From the NCBI RefSeq assembly GCF_020524085.2, contig NZ_CP129016.1:3590001-3654000 (forward strand): a DNA stretch of 64,000 nt, given 5' to 3'. Of this stretch, positions 8,896-18,332 are shown in pieces. Made by a program: the position numbers and the translations under genes. The first letter of the stretch is position 1. Each line of letters begins with the position of its first letter. This DNA is from Halobacillus litoralis. GTDB taxonomy: Bacteria; Bacillota; Bacilli; Bacillales; Halobacillaceae. Under the pieces are notes generated by a model. It saw only the letters and a program-made list of their open reading frames with translations, searched no databases and had not been told where the DNA came from.

Positions 8896-9080
8896 GGAAG
8901 ACTCCGTTTCGAGACTTTTGTTGAGTGGATGGGGGCTGCGGGGAATAGCTCGCTTTCCGCGGGAGCGCGGTGAGCCTCCTCGGACTTCGTCCTGTGGGGT
9001 CTCACCCTGCACTTTTTTCCCGCAGGAGTCTCGCCATTCCCCTCCGCCCTTTGCCATAGAAGTATCTCGAAACCGCTTCT
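8896..9080. repeat. Dispersed intergenic repeat, copy A
   Basis: A GC-rich block bounded by ACTCCGTTTCGAGAC and TCTCGAAACCG. It contains CGCTTTCCGCGGGAGCGCGG, a CCTCCTCGGACT stretch and GCAGGAGTCTCGCC. Nearly the same sequence occurs inverted at 49690-49888. Long open frames inside it on both strands are by-products of its composition. Confidence 0.8.
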
Positions 9081-9219
9081 AGAATAAGAGGCTTTCAAGC
9101 TTGATGGAAGTGTAGGGGTTAAACTTCTCCCCCTATGTGTATCTGGATTCTGAAAGCTTGTTAGAGAAGGCTTATGCTTATAAAAAGCGGAAGAGTGGAA
9201 GACAGTCTCTTTGAGCAAA

Positions 9220-9394
9220 GGGGTTCGTTTTACTCGTAAATCGCATGGGGTGGTTGGGAAGCTGCGAGACTCCCGTGGGAGAAGGAGATAGGCGAGATCC
9301 CGCAGGACGTAGTCCGAGGAAGCTCGGCGCTCCCCCCACAGGAAAGCGAGTGGCTTCCCAACCACCCCTGACGCTCAACTGAGTAACGAACCCC
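9220..9394. repeat. Dispersed intergenic repeat, copy B (variant)
   Basis: This block is bounded by inverted GGGGTTCGTT and AACGAACCCC and contains GCGAGACTCCCGTGGGAGAA, AGGACGTAGTCCGAGGAAGC and CACAGGAAAGCGAG. It shares the core words of copy A in the opposite orientation but has different ends. Confidence 0.75.
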
Positions 9395-9546
9395 GAAACC
9401 TCTTGAATTCGAGCATTACAGAATCCTGTCATATACTTTAATAATTAATAAACATGTCAATCTTTTAATCAGGAAAACTTTTGCTTGCTTTACGGTCAGC
9501 ATCATGTAAAATGGATATATTCATAGATACAAAGGGAGTGCGTGGA

Positions 9547-9840
9547 ATGAAGAGACACTCAGCCTTGATCATAGTCATCCTGCTTCTTAGTTTCTCTTTG
9601 CCGTTCACGTACGGCGAGCACCACAGCGGCTATTTCAAAGGCGACGTCCAGGAAAGCACTCTGCTTGAAACCGCACCCTCAAACGATGTCCAAACAGACA
9701 AAGCATTTGTCATTCCGGCTTTTTTCGTTTACTTGTTGATCGTACATTTATGTACAAAAGTAACATCAACATCCAGGAGGGCCTTTCGCAAGTTTCTGTT
9801 TCTGAACCCTGTGTTCTATCAATCCAATTATGTGATCTAA
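9547..9840 (+). CDS. Hypothetical secreted/membrane protein
   Basis: A 97-residue protein. The N-terminus MKRHSALIIVILLLSFSLP is a signal peptide or anchor, and there is a second hydrophobic stretch around residues 58-70 and a basic C-terminus. I start it at 9547, preceded by GGGAGTG; an in-frame ATG at 9481 has no ribosome binding site. Family not recognised. A 38-codon gene follows 49 nt later and may share its transcript. Confidence 0.5.
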   Translation: MKRHSALIIVILLLSFSLPFTYGEHHSGYFKGDVQESTLLETAPSNDVQTDKAFVIPAFFVYLLIVHLCTKVTSTSRRAFRKFLFLNPVFYQSNYVI

Positions 9841-9889
9841 TACCTTTGATGTTGCTCCAAACAGACAACAATCAAAGGAGGTTTCACCT

Positions 9890-10006
9890 ATGTTATGGTT
9901 TAGAATGATTATGATTGGTATGTTCTCGTTGACAGCATTGTCACTTTTGTCTTATCAGGGAACAGAGATCTATCAGGCTTTCCTCGAGTTTTTCAGTAAA
10001 AGGTAA
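9890..10006 (+). CDS. 38-residue single-pass membrane peptide
   Basis: The frame begins MLWFRMIMIGMFSLTALSLL and ends FFSKR. CAAAGGAGGTTTCACC, an almost ideal ribosome binding site, sits just before the ATG, and a strong terminator begins 7 nt after the stop. One hydrophobic helix spans about residues 3-21. The gene is too short for most gene finders but is well framed by signals. Function unknown. Confidence 0.65.
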   Translation: MLWFRMIMIGMFSLTALSLLSYQGTEIYQAFLEFFSKR

Positions 10007-10012
10007 TTTCTG

Positions 10013-10046
10013 CCCCATACGCTGTTTCAAGCGTATGGGGTTTTTT
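10013..10046 (+). terminator. Rho-independent terminator
   Basis: CCCCATACGCT and AGCGTATGGGG form the stem, followed by six T's. It serves the small peptide gene and overlaps the end of the converging GNAT gene. Confidence 0.88.
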
Positions 10047-10572
10047 ATAGTGTAATTTCCAGTTGAATATCTCTAGGTTCGCGAAAATAAATGGATGAGT
10101 TCAGTTCCTGAGCCGGCACACATCCCATTTTTTGATAAAATTCCTGAGTTTCGACAGAGGGATGGGCACCTATATACAATTTCTCCGCTCCCGATGCCTT
10201 AGCAACCTGTCCAGCTTTCTGAAAGAGCAGCCTCCCTATACCAGTTCCCCGGACCTCCCGGCTCACGTGTATGTACGATAATTCCCTGTACGTGGACTTT
10301 TCACCAAAAGTATCTGGCTCAATGACAGCGAATCCGTGGACGTGTCGCTCCTTCAAAGCTGCTATGACTGCTCCGCCATTTTTCACCACCAACCGAAAGT
10401 GATGGACGATCGTCCGTTTGTTTTCTACAGTCCAATCTTCTTCAAACCCGTTGCTTTCTTCGTTTAGTGTGTCTGCTTGAAACACCATTACGCGGTCCGT
10501 TTTTTGATATCGATCAAAAGAATCAAGCATGTGGTTATCAAGGTCGACTGCTTTCAATTGAAAGATGTTCAT
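10045..10572 (-). CDS. GNAT family N-acetyltransferase
   Basis: A 175-residue protein with a GNAT fold in its second half: SYIHVSREVRGTGIGRLLF (about residues 98-116) carries the acetyl-CoA-binding R-G-x-G-x-G/A signature, followed by AEKLYIGAHPSVETQEFYQKMG, the usual beta5-alpha4 region. Acyl acceptor unknown. It is the last of a run of minus-strand genes (12.6 to 10.0 kb). Confidence 0.8.
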   Translation of the reverse strand: MNIFQLKAVDLDNHMLDSFDRYQKTDRVMVFQADTLNEESNGFEEDWTVENKRTIVHHFRLVVKNGGAVIAALKERHVHGFAVIEPDTFGEKSTYRELSYIHVSREVRGTGIGRLLFQKAGQVAKASGAEKLYIGAHPSVETQEFYQKMGCVPAQELNSSIYFREPRDIQLEITL

Positions 10573-10629
10573 TTCTTTCCTCCAATCTTTACGTCAAAAA
10601 GGAGCCCCTTAATGGCGGCCCCATTGCTC

Positions 10630-11016
10630 TTATTTGTAAAGAAGATTCAATCGTTCTTCCTCTTCTTTTTTATCATGATACTCATAAAATCCTACCCCGT
10701 TGCCCCAAGGATCTTCAAAAGTCCCCCATTTAACTGGGACCTCTTCACGCGTATGGATGTCAAATGGATCCATGCTTAATACTTCTACCAGATGATCTCT
10801 TGTCGCTTCAAGATCTGTAACGCCAATACGGAAAGGTCCACTGTTTTTGGACGGCGTTCCCTCCGCCAGCTGGAGCCAGAACCCAGGGATGATCTCCCAC
10901 TCAACAAAACCTTCATGAGGGATGAAATCAGGCTTCTTTCCCAGCAGTTTCTCATACCATTGCTGCCCTTCTACAAGATCAGGGACACGGATTTGATTGG
11001 TTACTTCGAATAACAC
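10630..11016 (-). CDS. VOC family protein (glyoxalase/bleomycin-resistance fold)
   Basis: A 128-residue protein with the paired beta-alpha-beta-beta-beta pattern of the VOC family: QIRVPDLVEGQQWYEKLLG at the start, and the closing strand WGTFEDPWGNGVGFYEYHD, in which DPWGN is characteristic. Metal ligands are not obvious. It overlaps the upstream HAD gene by 16 nt. Ligand unknown. Confidence 0.8.
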   Translation of the reverse strand: MLFEVTNQIRVPDLVEGQQWYEKLLGKKPDFIPHEGFVEWEIIPGFWLQLAEGTPSKNSGPFRIGVTDLEATRDHLVEVLSMDPFDIHTREEVPVKWGTFEDPWGNGVGFYEYHDKKEEEERLNLLYK

Positions 11017-11693
11017 GAGCGTTCCTCCTTAGTATTCAGCTTTTGTAATAGTTGCGGGAGTTCGGTCAAATGAAGGATGGAATGGGAGGCTGTTGACTCT
11101 TCCTCTTTGTTAGCCTTTTTCCAAATGGCTTCCATCCCCATTTTCACTGCTGCTTGTACATCATTTTCCATATGATCCCCAACATACACACACGCTCCGG
11201 GTGGCTGATTCATCCGTTCCATCGCTCGTTCAAAAATCGTCGGATCAGGTTTTTTCACCCCTTCGATCTCTGAGATGAGGATGGTTTTGAAAAAAGAATG
11301 AATGCCTAAAGCCTGGATATTGTCCATTTGGAATCGGCCATTCCCATTTGTTATGAGACCCAGATGGTATTTGTTAGCGATTAACTGTAGCAATACTTCC
11401 TTCAGGCCCTGGAAAGGAATACAATAATGTTTGAAAGAGTCATGATAATCTCGATAAAGCTCTTCCTCCATGCCTTGCCCTAAAGCCAGTTCATGTGCAA
11501 GTTGTTGATAAACTTGATCCTTAGGCCGGTACCCATGCTCATCCAGTTCTGTAAACCTTGAAGTGAAAGCTTCTCTTGATACGGAGTTGAGAGATTTCTC
11601 ATATCGATAGAATTGATGGCTAATAAAATGCTCAACCGAAGCATCGCGATCCAAAAGCGTCCGGTCCAAGTCGAAAATGACAGCTTCAATCAT
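11001..11693 (-). CDS. HAD superfamily hydrolase
   Basis: A 230-residue HAD phosphatase. Motif I is FDLDRTLLDRD at residues 7-17 with the nucleophile Asp, motif II is LITNGNGRFQ, motif III KKPDPTIFERAM and motif IV YVGDHMENDVQAA. The helical cap after motif I is the YjjG/phosphoglycolate-like type. I use ATG 11693, which overlaps the upstream GNAT gene by four bases; a longer frame to 11765 runs into that gene. Substrate unknown. Confidence 0.82.
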   Translation of the reverse strand: MIEAVIFDLDRTLLDRDASVEHFISHQFYRYEKSLNSVSREAFTSRFTELDEHGYRPKDQVYQQLAHELALGQGMEEELYRDYHDSFKHYCIPFQGLKEVLLQLIANKYHLGLITNGNGRFQMDNIQALGIHSFFKTILISEIEGVKKPDPTIFERAMERMNQPPGACVYVGDHMENDVQAAVKMGMEAIWKKANKEEESTASHSILHLTELPQLLQKLNTKEERSCYSK

Positions 11694-12061
11694 ATTCGAT
11701 GCCCTTCGTCTCTCGCTTTTCGATAGCCATAAAAAGAGCAATTTTCTTCTACATGAAAACCACAAGACTCATAGAAGGAGAAGTTCTCTTTCGATGTATG
11801 TGCAAACCAATCCCCATGGGGCAGTTTTTCCATACATAAAGAAACCAGCTTATGAGCAACTCCTTTGCCACGATACGGTTCCGAAACAACCAGGGCCATG
11901 ATTGTGGCCATCATAATCTGGTCGGAAACGACTCGGACCATCCCTACCATGTCTTCCTGATCCCAAACCGTAAACGCCCACGTCGAGTTCTCAAAGATTA
12001 GTGAAAATTTTTCTTCCTGCCACACAGGACCTCCTTGAGACCAACCAGCCTCTTCAAACAA
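11690..12061 (-). CDS. GNAT family N-acetyltransferase, start codon uncertain
   Basis: About 123 residues from a TTG at 12061, with the GNAT acetyl-CoA signature EPYRGKGVAHKLVSLCM and FYESCGFHVEE near the end. The frame continues upstream (SGRDKGSIRKSVKQLFEEAGWS), and relatives usually have about 15 residues before the LFEEAGW-like segment, but no ATG, GTG or TTG occurs there. Either TTG 12061 or a rare start such as ATC is used, or the natural start was lost. The 3' end overlaps the HAD start by four bases. Confidence 0.7.
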   Translation of the reverse strand: MFEEAGWSQGGPVWQEEKFSLIFENSTWAFTVWDQEDMVGMVRVVSDQIMMATIMALVVSEPYRGKGVAHKLVSLCMEKLPHGDWFAHTSKENFSFYESCGFHVEENCSFYGYRKARDEGHRI

Positions 12062-12135
12062 CTGTTTTACTGATTTCCTGATACTCCCTTTGTCCCTTCC
12101 CGAATCGTCAATCCATGGAAATACTGATACATCCC

Positions 12136-12561
12136 TTAATACTCCGGATATGTGTGTTGCAAGAAACTCACAGATTGAAGGATGAGTTTTTTTAGAACCT
12201 CTACATCAATGTCATCCACTTTATTGATGTACACACACGCTTTCCCGCTCTTGTGTTTCCCGAATTTCTCAAGAAGTTCTTCCCTTTCTGGATCACCCGT
12301 TGCGAAATAAAGGCTGATTTTCGCTTTCCGTGGAGAAAAACCGACAAGTGGGGCATCCCCTTCATGGCCCGTCTTATATTTGTAATGATAAGAACCGAAG
12401 CCAATGATGGATGGTCCCCACATTTTGGCTTCATACCCCGTCGTTTCAGTGAAAATATCCAGCAGCCGGTAGGCATCTTCTCTTTTCTTTGAGTGGTCCA
12501 CTTCTTCAATGAATTCAATCACGCTTCGATCGTTCTGCTTTGTTTTTTGTTCATAAGCCAC
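12136..12561 (-). CDS. DUF1801 domain protein
   Basis: A 141-residue protein with the DUF1801 hallmarks KMWGPSIIGFGSYHYKY and LVGFSPRKAKISLYF. The fold is related to iron-sulphur-assembly-like YdhG proteins, and no biochemical role is established. I start at GTG 12561 because AAGGAG is 8 nt upstream; a GTG at 12570 abuts that site and cannot use it. Confidence 0.8.
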   Translation of the reverse strand: MAYEQKTKQNDRSVIEFIEEVDHSKKREDAYRLLDIFTETTGYEAKMWGPSIIGFGSYHYKYKTGHEGDAPLVGFSPRKAKISLYFATGDPEREELLEKFGKHKSGKACVYINKVDDIDVEVLKKLILQSVSFLQHTYPEY

Positions 12562-12634
12562 CTCTCCCACTCCTTTCCACCCTGTTCTTTACTAGTTCCA
12601 CTTTCTCCTCTCCATTTCCTTTTAAAACAAAAAG

Positions 12635-12662
12635 AAAAAAGAGGCCCCCACAACGGAACCTC
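12635..12662 (-). terminator. Rho-independent terminator of the chemotaxis gene
   Basis: On the minus strand GAGGTTCC and GGGGCCTC pair (two G-U pairs), followed by TTTTTTC. Confidence 0.7.
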
Positions 12663-12672
12663 CTTTCCTTCA

Positions 12673-14214
12673 TCAGCTGACAACTTTTAAATTCGGTTTT
12701 TGACCCACGTGCTCTCCACCCATATCTTCTGTGATACGCTGGACGTCCTGAACCATTTTTGTCATCCTCTGTGCTTCCATGGCCATTTTATTAACACGTT
12801 CCACCTGTTGTTTCGAGAGGTGTAAAATGTTTTGGTTCTGGCCTTTTCCTTCTTTAGTAAACTCCAGCAAACTTTCAAAGGAATGGGAGAATAGATCGAC
12901 TGTGGATAAAAGCTGTTGGCTGGAAGCACTGATCTCATCCGTCTGCTTTTCAACCTCTTCTGACTGCTCCAGGATACCTTTGAAATTCCCTTTCAATTGA
13001 GAAACATGATCAAGGCTTGTTTTCATCTTCAATCTTCCTTCGCTAGCATGGTTACTTGCTTTCGTCACGTGTTCCCCAATCGCCTCAACAATTGAAAAAA
13101 TACGTTCTGTAGCATGACCAGACTGTTCCGCCAGATTCTGCACTTCTTGAGCAACAACACTGAACCCTTTCCCATGTTCACCTGCTCTCGCCGCTTCAAT
13201 CGAAGCATTCAATGCCAGCAATTTGGTGCGGTCAGTGATCGAGGCTATCTCCTTTGTCAGTTGACTGATGTTATGAGAATACGTTTGTAAGGATTGAATG
13301 GTTTCACTTGTTTCCGTGAAGCTGTATTCTGTGGAATGAAGATGGCTTGAGATCTTAGAAAGAGAGACCTTACCATCTTGAGTCGCTGTTGATGTGTGCT
13401 TCGCCTGTTCAGATACAACCTCAATGCTTTTCGAAATCTGTGCCACAGCGGCTTGTATATCCGCTAAATTCAACGCATGCTTCTCTGCCTGTTGTACCTG
13501 CTCCTCAGCGTTCTGTCCTCGCCTTTGCATCAATCCTTCCATTTCATCAAACGATTGTGAAGACTGACGTGATGTTTGATTAATGACATCCGTGGTATTT
13601 TCTAAAGATTTTCCAACAGATTGCAATTGAGCGAGAAGCTGGTCCGCTTCCGCTTGTTTCTTATTAGAATGCTCGGTTAACTCTTTTATGTGCGCATTCT
13701 TTTGTAAAATTTGATAGGAGGTCCCGGCACTCGTCAAAACTAAATAAACGGCATGAAGAGAGAACATGAACCATGAGTAATTATCCGTCCCATAAAAGAA
13801 ATCCATTCCCCAAAACATGGCAACGAAATGAAACAAGGCAAAAAGAAGCGTCATCAACCCTATGATTTCCGTCCGATCATAAAAGGCAATCAATGCAATA
13901 ACAAGAAATATAGAAAAATGATAAACAACCATGCCTTCTCCATTCGTAATCATCCCTATGCTGATAAAAGTGAACAATAGGCTCATTAGCCAGGGAATCG
14001 CAACGTGATTACGTTTTTTCAGGTAAACGAAGAATGTCGTACCATATAAAACAAATGGGATCAGCAGATATGTATATAAATAAGAAGTATAACTCTTAAA
14101 ATCATTTCCATTCCAGTTCAGTTGTAAATTTCTGTGAGTCAGATGGATCACTAGGATCAACAATAAGCCAACAGCTCCAAACATAAGCATCGTCCGATTC
14201 TTTTTCTTTTCCAA
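12673..14214 (-). CDS. Methyl-accepting chemotaxis protein
   Basis: About 513 residues. The first 180 form about six transmembrane helices with little extracellular sequence, so sensing is probably in or at the membrane. A coiled-coil signalling domain follows with the conserved hairpin tip [20 protein letters not shown] and [18 protein letters not shown], which bind CheA/CheW. No HAMP domain is evident. I take TTG 14214 as start because GAGGTGG lies 5 nt upstream; the GTG at 14223 overlaps that site. It is transcribed alone. Confidence 0.85.
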   Translation of the reverse strand: MEKKKNRTMLMFGAVGLLLILVIHLTHRNLQLNWNGNDFKSYTSYLYTYLLIPFVLYGTTFFVYLKKRNHVAIPWLMSLLFTFISIGMITNGEGMVVYHFSIFLVIALIAFYDRTEIIGLMTLLFALFHFVAMFWGMDFFYGTDNYSWFMFSLHAVYLVLTSAGTSYQILQKNAHIKELTEHSNKKQAEADQLLAQLQSVGKSLENTTDVINQTSRQSSQSFDEMEGLMQRRGQNAEEQVQQAEKHALNLADIQAAVAQISKSIEVVSEQAKHTSTATQDGKVSLSKISSHLHSTEYSFTETSETIQSLQTYSHNISQLTKEIASITDRTKLLALNASIEAARAGEHGKGFSVVAQEVQNLAEQSGHATERIFSIVEAIGEHVTKASNHASEGRLKMKTSLDHVSQLKGNFKGILEQSEEVEKQTDEISASSQQLLSTVDLFSHSFESLLEFTKEGKGQNQNILHLSKQQVERVNKMAMEAQRMTKMVQDVQRITEDMGGEHVGQKPNLKVVS

Positions 14215-14315
14215 ACAAACCACCTCAAAAGATAAGACTTAAGATTAATATTCATCGAGAATAAGATGAAATTTCGAATTCAAACCTTTTCCCGCTCTAA
14301 TATATATCCCTCGTC

Positions 14316-14349
14316 AAAAAAAATAAACCTCCTGAATGTGGAGGTTTAT
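14316..14349 (-). terminator. Rho-independent terminator of dacF
   Basis: On the minus strand AAACCTCC-acattca-GGAGGTTT is followed by an eight-T run. It begins at the stop of the carboxypeptidase gene. Confidence 0.88.
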
Positions 14350-15491
14350 CATGAACCATGGAGCTCTTCATAAATTTCAGTCACCCAGAAGTGTCGTGGG
14401 AAAATGAATAATGTCCAATATTCTTGCCATTTAGGCTTATCATACTCTTGTTTTTCCTCAGGGGGTGTCGTTTTTTCCTTCACCTTTTCCATCTGCTCAG
14501 AGTAGATCTCCTCCCCATCTGAATTGGTTATAGAGAGCATCCCTGATTCATCCATGTCCGTGTTCACAGAATCCCCTTTTAGGTGAGTGTAAGAAATTTC
14601 TTTTGGCAGTTGGTAGTCTTCGTCTACGTTTGGAAGCTCTTCCTCAGGCTTTAAGACAGATGTTTGATAGTGTTCAAATCCATAGTCCAGCAGTTTCTTC
14701 GTATCTTCATAGGATAAATCTTTGGTGCTGCTCTTCATTGTAATGACAACCACGTCCATATTTTCACGGCTCGCACTTGTAGCCAACGTAAAGCCAGATT
14801 GAGGAACATACCCTGTCTTTCCACCAGTCACACCTTCATACGGGTCTTCCCTCATAAAACGGTGATGCGTGTATAACGTAGCATCCCACTTTTCCCCATC
14901 CCAATCTAGAGTCTCCAACCCATAAATCTCGTTGAACGTCTCATTTTCTTGTGCATATTTGGTTATATCAGCCAAGTCTTTCGCTGTTGTCCTATGCTCT
15001 GAGTCGAACAAACCATGCGGGTTCTGGAATTCCGTCTGCTCTACCCCGGCTTTTTCTTCAAGGTATGCATTCAAATCTTTTGAGAACTGCTCGACACTCC
15101 CACTCAAATGCTCGGCAATCGCGACACCAGCATCATTCCCGGAGTTCAAGAGCAGCCCTTGAATGAGTTGCTTTAAAGTCGCTTCGTCTCCTTCTTCAAG
15201 AAAAACACTGGAACCTCCTGTATTATAAGCTTTTTCACTAACCGTCACAGTATCATTAAGGTCCCCATTTTCAATAGCGTAGATCGCTGTTGCAATCTTC
15301 GTCAAACTGGCCGGATACATGCTCTTCTCTGCATTCTTCTCATATAAAACTTTTCCCGTATTCGCTTCGAGAACTATTGCCGCTTCACTATTAATCGATG
15401 GAGTATCAAGTTTGGACTCTGCCATCGTTATGTTTGGATTTATACTAATAGTGGTAAATAAAGCTATAATGATTACCATAAGTTTCTTCAT
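14349..15491 (-). CDS. dacF: D-alanyl-D-alanine carboxypeptidase (DacF-like penicillin-binding protein)
   Basis: A 380-residue secreted S11 peptidase. An N-terminal signal peptide ends near TMAES; the active site shows SLTK (SxxK, about residues 62-65), LLLNSGNDAG (SxN) and GGKTGYVPQSG (KTG). It removes the terminal D-Ala from peptidoglycan stem peptides outside the membrane. The C-terminal 100 residues are the PBP5-like beta domain. DacF, acting in forespores, and DacA, the vegetative enzyme, are hard to tell apart without alignment, so the symbol is tentative. Confidence 0.82.
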   Translation of the reverse strand: MKKLMVIIIALFTTISINPNITMAESKLDTPSINSEAAIVLEANTGKVLYEKNAEKSMYPASLTKIATAIYAIENGDLNDTVTVSEKAYNTGGSSVFLEEGDEATLKQLIQGLLLNSGNDAGVAIAEHLSGSVEQFSKDLNAYLEEKAGVEQTEFQNPHGLFDSEHRTTAKDLADITKYAQENETFNEIYGLETLDWDGEKWDATLYTHHRFMREDPYEGVTGGKTGYVPQSGFTLATSASRENMDVVVITMKSSTKDLSYEDTKKLLDYGFEHYQTSVLKPEEELPNVDEDYQLPKEISYTHLKGDSVNTDMDESGMLSITNSDGEEIYSEQMEKVKEKTTPPEEKQEYDKPKWQEYWTLFIFPRHFWVTEIYEELHGS

Positions 15492-15527
15492 TTAATGATG
15501 ACTCCCTGTACACAGTTATTGATTTAA

Positions 15528-15785
15528 CTAAATCCGTTCTGTTTTTAACCATGTATCAGTATATACATAATTGTCGCAATTTGAAGAAAACCCACGAATT
15601 CTTAAATAAATTGTAATCCCTTTGTAAATTACCTGGCTATTTCCTGAATATTTTCCAACAGTTGTTACTTCAAGTGTATGGCAAGTTTGTGGGGGACGAT
15701 ATTCAGAAATGCTTTTCGAGATTGGCTGCTTTATTGCATCAAGCAGAAGAAGTGTGTTCCCAGATCGGGAGCTGTAAGTAAACAA
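15528..15785 (-). CDS. Doubtful small ORF or gene remnant
   Basis: An 85-codon frame starting with TTG directly at the base of the adh terminator, with no ribosome binding site. Its second half (SQVIYKGITIYLRIRGF...) reads like a beta-rich secreted protein, so this may be the 3' remnant of a gene whose 5' part was lost. No function can be given. Confidence 0.25.
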   Translation of the reverse strand: MFTYSSRSGNTLLLLDAIKQPISKSISEYRPPQTCHTLEVTTVGKYSGNSQVIYKGITIYLRIRGFSSNCDNYVYTDTWLKTERI

Positions 15786-15816
15786 AAGAGGGGCTCTATC
15801 AGAGCCCCTCTTTTTT
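15786..15816. terminator. Bidirectional rho-independent terminator
   Basis: AAGAGGGGCTCT and AGAGCCCCTCTT form a strong stem with T-runs on both sides. It lies 3 nt after the alcohol dehydrogenase stop. Confidence 0.88.
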
Positions 15817-15818
15817 AA

Positions 15819-16982
15819 TCATAGAGAACGTTGCAGAATGTCTAAAACTGTTTCACGGTTCATTTCTTTATACGTCCCCACGCCTGGTTTAATGAATGTT
15901 TTCTCAATAATATCATCAAATGCTTCATCTTTAATATCATAGTCTTGAAGAGTGCTTGGTGCTCCAAGAGAGTTCCAGAAGTGGCGCAGGGCCTTTGCTC
16001 CTTCTCGCGCAACTTCCACATCTGTCTTCCCTGCAGGATCGATGTCGAAAACGTTGGTTGCCAACTTCTTCACTCGGCTCGGATCATCTTCCAATACATG
16101 CTCAAGCCAGTTCGGGAACAGAATGGCAAGTCCCCCGCCGTGTGGGATATCATAGATGGCGGATACTGCATGTTCGATACGGTGAGTAGCCCAGTCCCCT
16201 CCATCTGTCCCATTCATCAAGGTTCCATTGAATGCGGTAGTACTTAAGTACATCATCGTCTCCCTATGTTCATAGGATTGCAGATCCGCTATCAACTTCG
16301 GTCCCGTTTGAATAGCCGTCCGTAAAAGGGACTCGATGAACCCATCAATCATGGGCGTGTTTTCCGTCCGATGGAAGTAGTGTTCCAATGCATGGGACAT
16401 GCTGTCGACGATTCCGTAAACGGTCTGGTTTTCAGGTACAGAGAACGTGTAAGTTGGATCCAGGACCGAGAATGACGGGTACACATGAGGGGACCCCCAA
16501 CCAAGTTTGTCCTTCGTTTCCCAGTTTGTAATAACGGAAACTGCATTCATCTCAGACCCTGTGGCTGCAAGCGTCAAAACTGTACCAATGGGCAGGGCCC
16601 TTTCAATTGGAGACTCTTGTGTAATTAACTCCCAAGCATCCGCATCACTCGCTGCCCCTGCGGCAATAGCTTTTGTACAATCGATGACACTCCCGCCTCC
16701 AACAGCAAGCAAAAAGTCGATCCCTTCTTTCTTACAGATATCGACACCTCTACGGACTGTTGTCAGTCGAGGATTCGGCTCCACACCGGATAGTTCATAA
16801 ACGGACGCTTCAAGTTTCTCTAATTGTTTCATCACATCATCGTAAACACCGTTCCGCTTAATGCTTCCCCCACCATAAACGACAAGCACTTTTGATCCTT
16901 GACCTATTTCGTTTGGAAGCTGTTTGATTTGTCCCTCACCAAAATAGAGTTTTGTAGGATTATATTGTAAAAAATTATTCAT
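15819..16982 (-). CDS. Iron-containing alcohol dehydrogenase (YugJ/butanol dehydrogenase type)
   Basis: A 387-residue group III alcohol dehydrogenase. [12 protein letters not shown] and [15 protein letters not shown] form the NAD(P)-binding region; [12 protein letters not shown] and [17 protein letters not shown] supply the metal-binding His residues. These enzymes interconvert aldehydes and alcohols in the cytoplasm. The gene is monocistronic with its own terminator. B. subtilis YugJ/YugK are the nearest type I recognise; the physiological substrate is unknown. Confidence 0.85.
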   Translation of the reverse strand: MNNFLQYNPTKLYFGEGQIKQLPNEIGQGSKVLVVYGGGSIKRNGVYDDVMKQLEKLEASVYELSGVEPNPRLTTVRRGVDICKKEGIDFLLAVGGGSVIDCTKAIAAGAASDADAWELITQESPIERALPIGTVLTLAATGSEMNAVSVITNWETKDKLGWGSPHVYPSFSVLDPTYTFSVPENQTVYGIVDSMSHALEHYFHRTENTPMIDGFIESLLRTAIQTGPKLIADLQSYEHRETMMYLSTTAFNGTLMNGTDGGDWATHRIEHAVSAIYDIPHGGGLAILFPNWLEHVLEDDPSRVKKLATNVFDIDPAGKTDVEVAREGAKALRHFWNSLGAPSTLQDYDIKDEAFDDIIEKTFIKPGVGTYKEMNRETVLDILQRSL

Positions 16983-17220
16983 CGTTCCACCTCACCTTTC
17001 TTATAGCTTTTCTATTGTATCATTCCGAAATAAAAGCAGGTAACGGTGATTATTGATAGTACTCATCTAAATGTTTGATTTCCTACTTTATCAAGAGGTT
17101 CCTTATACTATAGAAGGAAAGGGGTCTAATGGAATAGAAGTGCTTCCTGATAAGGATCAGTTTTAAATGGAAGAAACGGGGAATATTCTTCTTAACATAT
17201 AAAAAGGAGTTTTTACTCAT

Positions 17221-18030
17221 ATGTCACTCTTTATCGAAGTGGATCATGATTACCATATCGACTTATTCGTAGAAGATATCGGAGAAGGACGGCCGATTGT
17301 ATTCCTTCATGGATGGCCTCTAAACCATGAAATGTTCGAATATCAAATGAACGAACTCCCTCAAAAAGGCTACCGCTTCATAGGCATCGACCTGCGGGGG
17401 TTCGGTAGATCAGACAAGCCGGCTTTCGGCTATGATTACGATACACTTGCCCACGATGTGAAAACCGTTGTCGAGTATCTTCAACTTGAAAACTTCTATT
17501 TAGCTGGATTTTCCATGGGCGGACCGATTGCGATTCGCTATGCGACGAAATTTGCAAACAAAGAATTTGCGCAGTTGATTCTGGCAGGCCCGGCCGCTCC
17601 AAGTTTCACTCAAAGAGATGGCTACACCCACGGCATGAAGAAAGAAGAAGTGGACGGATTGATTGATTCCCTCAAAAATGACCGCCCAGCTGCATTGAAA
17701 GACTTCGGTGAAGGATTCTACCATTCGGATATCTCAAAACCTTTTGGAGAATGGTTTCACAGCCTTGCCCTTAAAGCATCGGCTCACGCCACTATCGCTT
17801 GCGCAGCATCGTTAAGAGATGAAGATTTACGGGATGAGGTGGGTCAAATAGATGTACCTACCCTCTTACTTCACGGCAAACATGATGAGATCTGTGAATA
17901 TGCATTTTCCGAGATATTGAACGAGAAGATCCCAAACAGCACACTCGTACCGTTTGAAAGCAGCGGCCACGGAATGGTTTATGATGAAAAAGAAAAATTC
18001 AATCAAGTGATGCTTGATTTATTGAAGTAA
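17221..18030 (+). CDS. Alpha/beta hydrolase
   Basis: A 269-residue alpha/beta-hydrolase fold protein. HGWPLN (oxyanion region, about residue 31), GFSMGG (nucleophile elbow with Ser, about residue 98), HGKHDEIC (acid) and SGHGMVYDE (catalytic His near residue 250) form a complete catalytic triad. The sequence resembles chloroperoxidase/arylesterase-type hydrolases. AAAAGGAG precedes the ATG by 11 nt. Substrate unknown; monocistronic. Confidence 0.82.
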   Translation: MSLFIEVDHDYHIDLFVEDIGEGRPIVFLHGWPLNHEMFEYQMNELPQKGYRFIGIDLRGFGRSDKPAFGYDYDTLAHDVKTVVEYLQLENFYLAGFSMGGPIAIRYATKFANKEFAQLILAGPAAPSFTQRDGYTHGMKKEEVDGLIDSLKNDRPAALKDFGEGFYHSDISKPFGEWFHSLALKASAHATIACAASLRDEDLRDEVGQIDVPTLLLHGKHDEICEYAFSEILNEKIPNSTLVPFESSGHGMVYDEKEKFNQVMLDLLK

Positions 18031-18033
18031 TAG

Positions 18034-18074
18034 AAAAGGAGAGCCCGGCTTCGAATGCCGGCTCTCCTTTTTTA
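18034..18074 (+). terminator. Rho-independent terminator
   Basis: AAAGGAGAGCC and its complement GGCTCTCCTTT pair across a short inner stem, followed by T's. Confidence 0.85.
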
Positions 18075-18289
18075 ATATGTACACGAAAGCCTCTTCCCAT
18101 CTCTACTAATCTCGATTGTTTAGGAGAGGATCAAAACTTTGAAGATGATCATAAAACTTCCAAAGTCGCTAATATATATCCTAAAGGTCTAATAAAAGTC
18201 CTAAAGTCACGAATAGGTTCCCAGGATACGATTAATGATACAGAAATAGCGTCGAAATAACTGATAAGTACTCAAAACCGACTTCCAAT
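18075..18289. other. Intergenic stretch without recognisable gene
   Basis: There is no ORF with a ribosome binding site. The only pattern is a loose repetition of CCTAAAG words near 18180-18215. It separates two converging transcripts. Confidence 0.5.
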
Positions 18290-18325
18290 AAAAATGCCAG
18301 GAAGAGTTCAAACACTCCTCCTGGC
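18290..18325 (-). terminator. Terminator of the ilv-leu operon
   Basis: On the minus strand GCCAGGAGGAGT and ACTCTTCCTGGC form a long stem followed by ATTTTTAT. It lies 8 nt after the ilvA stop. Confidence 0.8.
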
Positions 18326-18332
18326 TGTCATC

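Noticed and set aside
8716..9432. Overlapping ORFs of 60-177 codons on both strands between yhdT and the 9.5-kb gene
   Set aside because: They lie in dispersed GC-rich repeats; the same spurious frames recur at the 49.7-kb copy.
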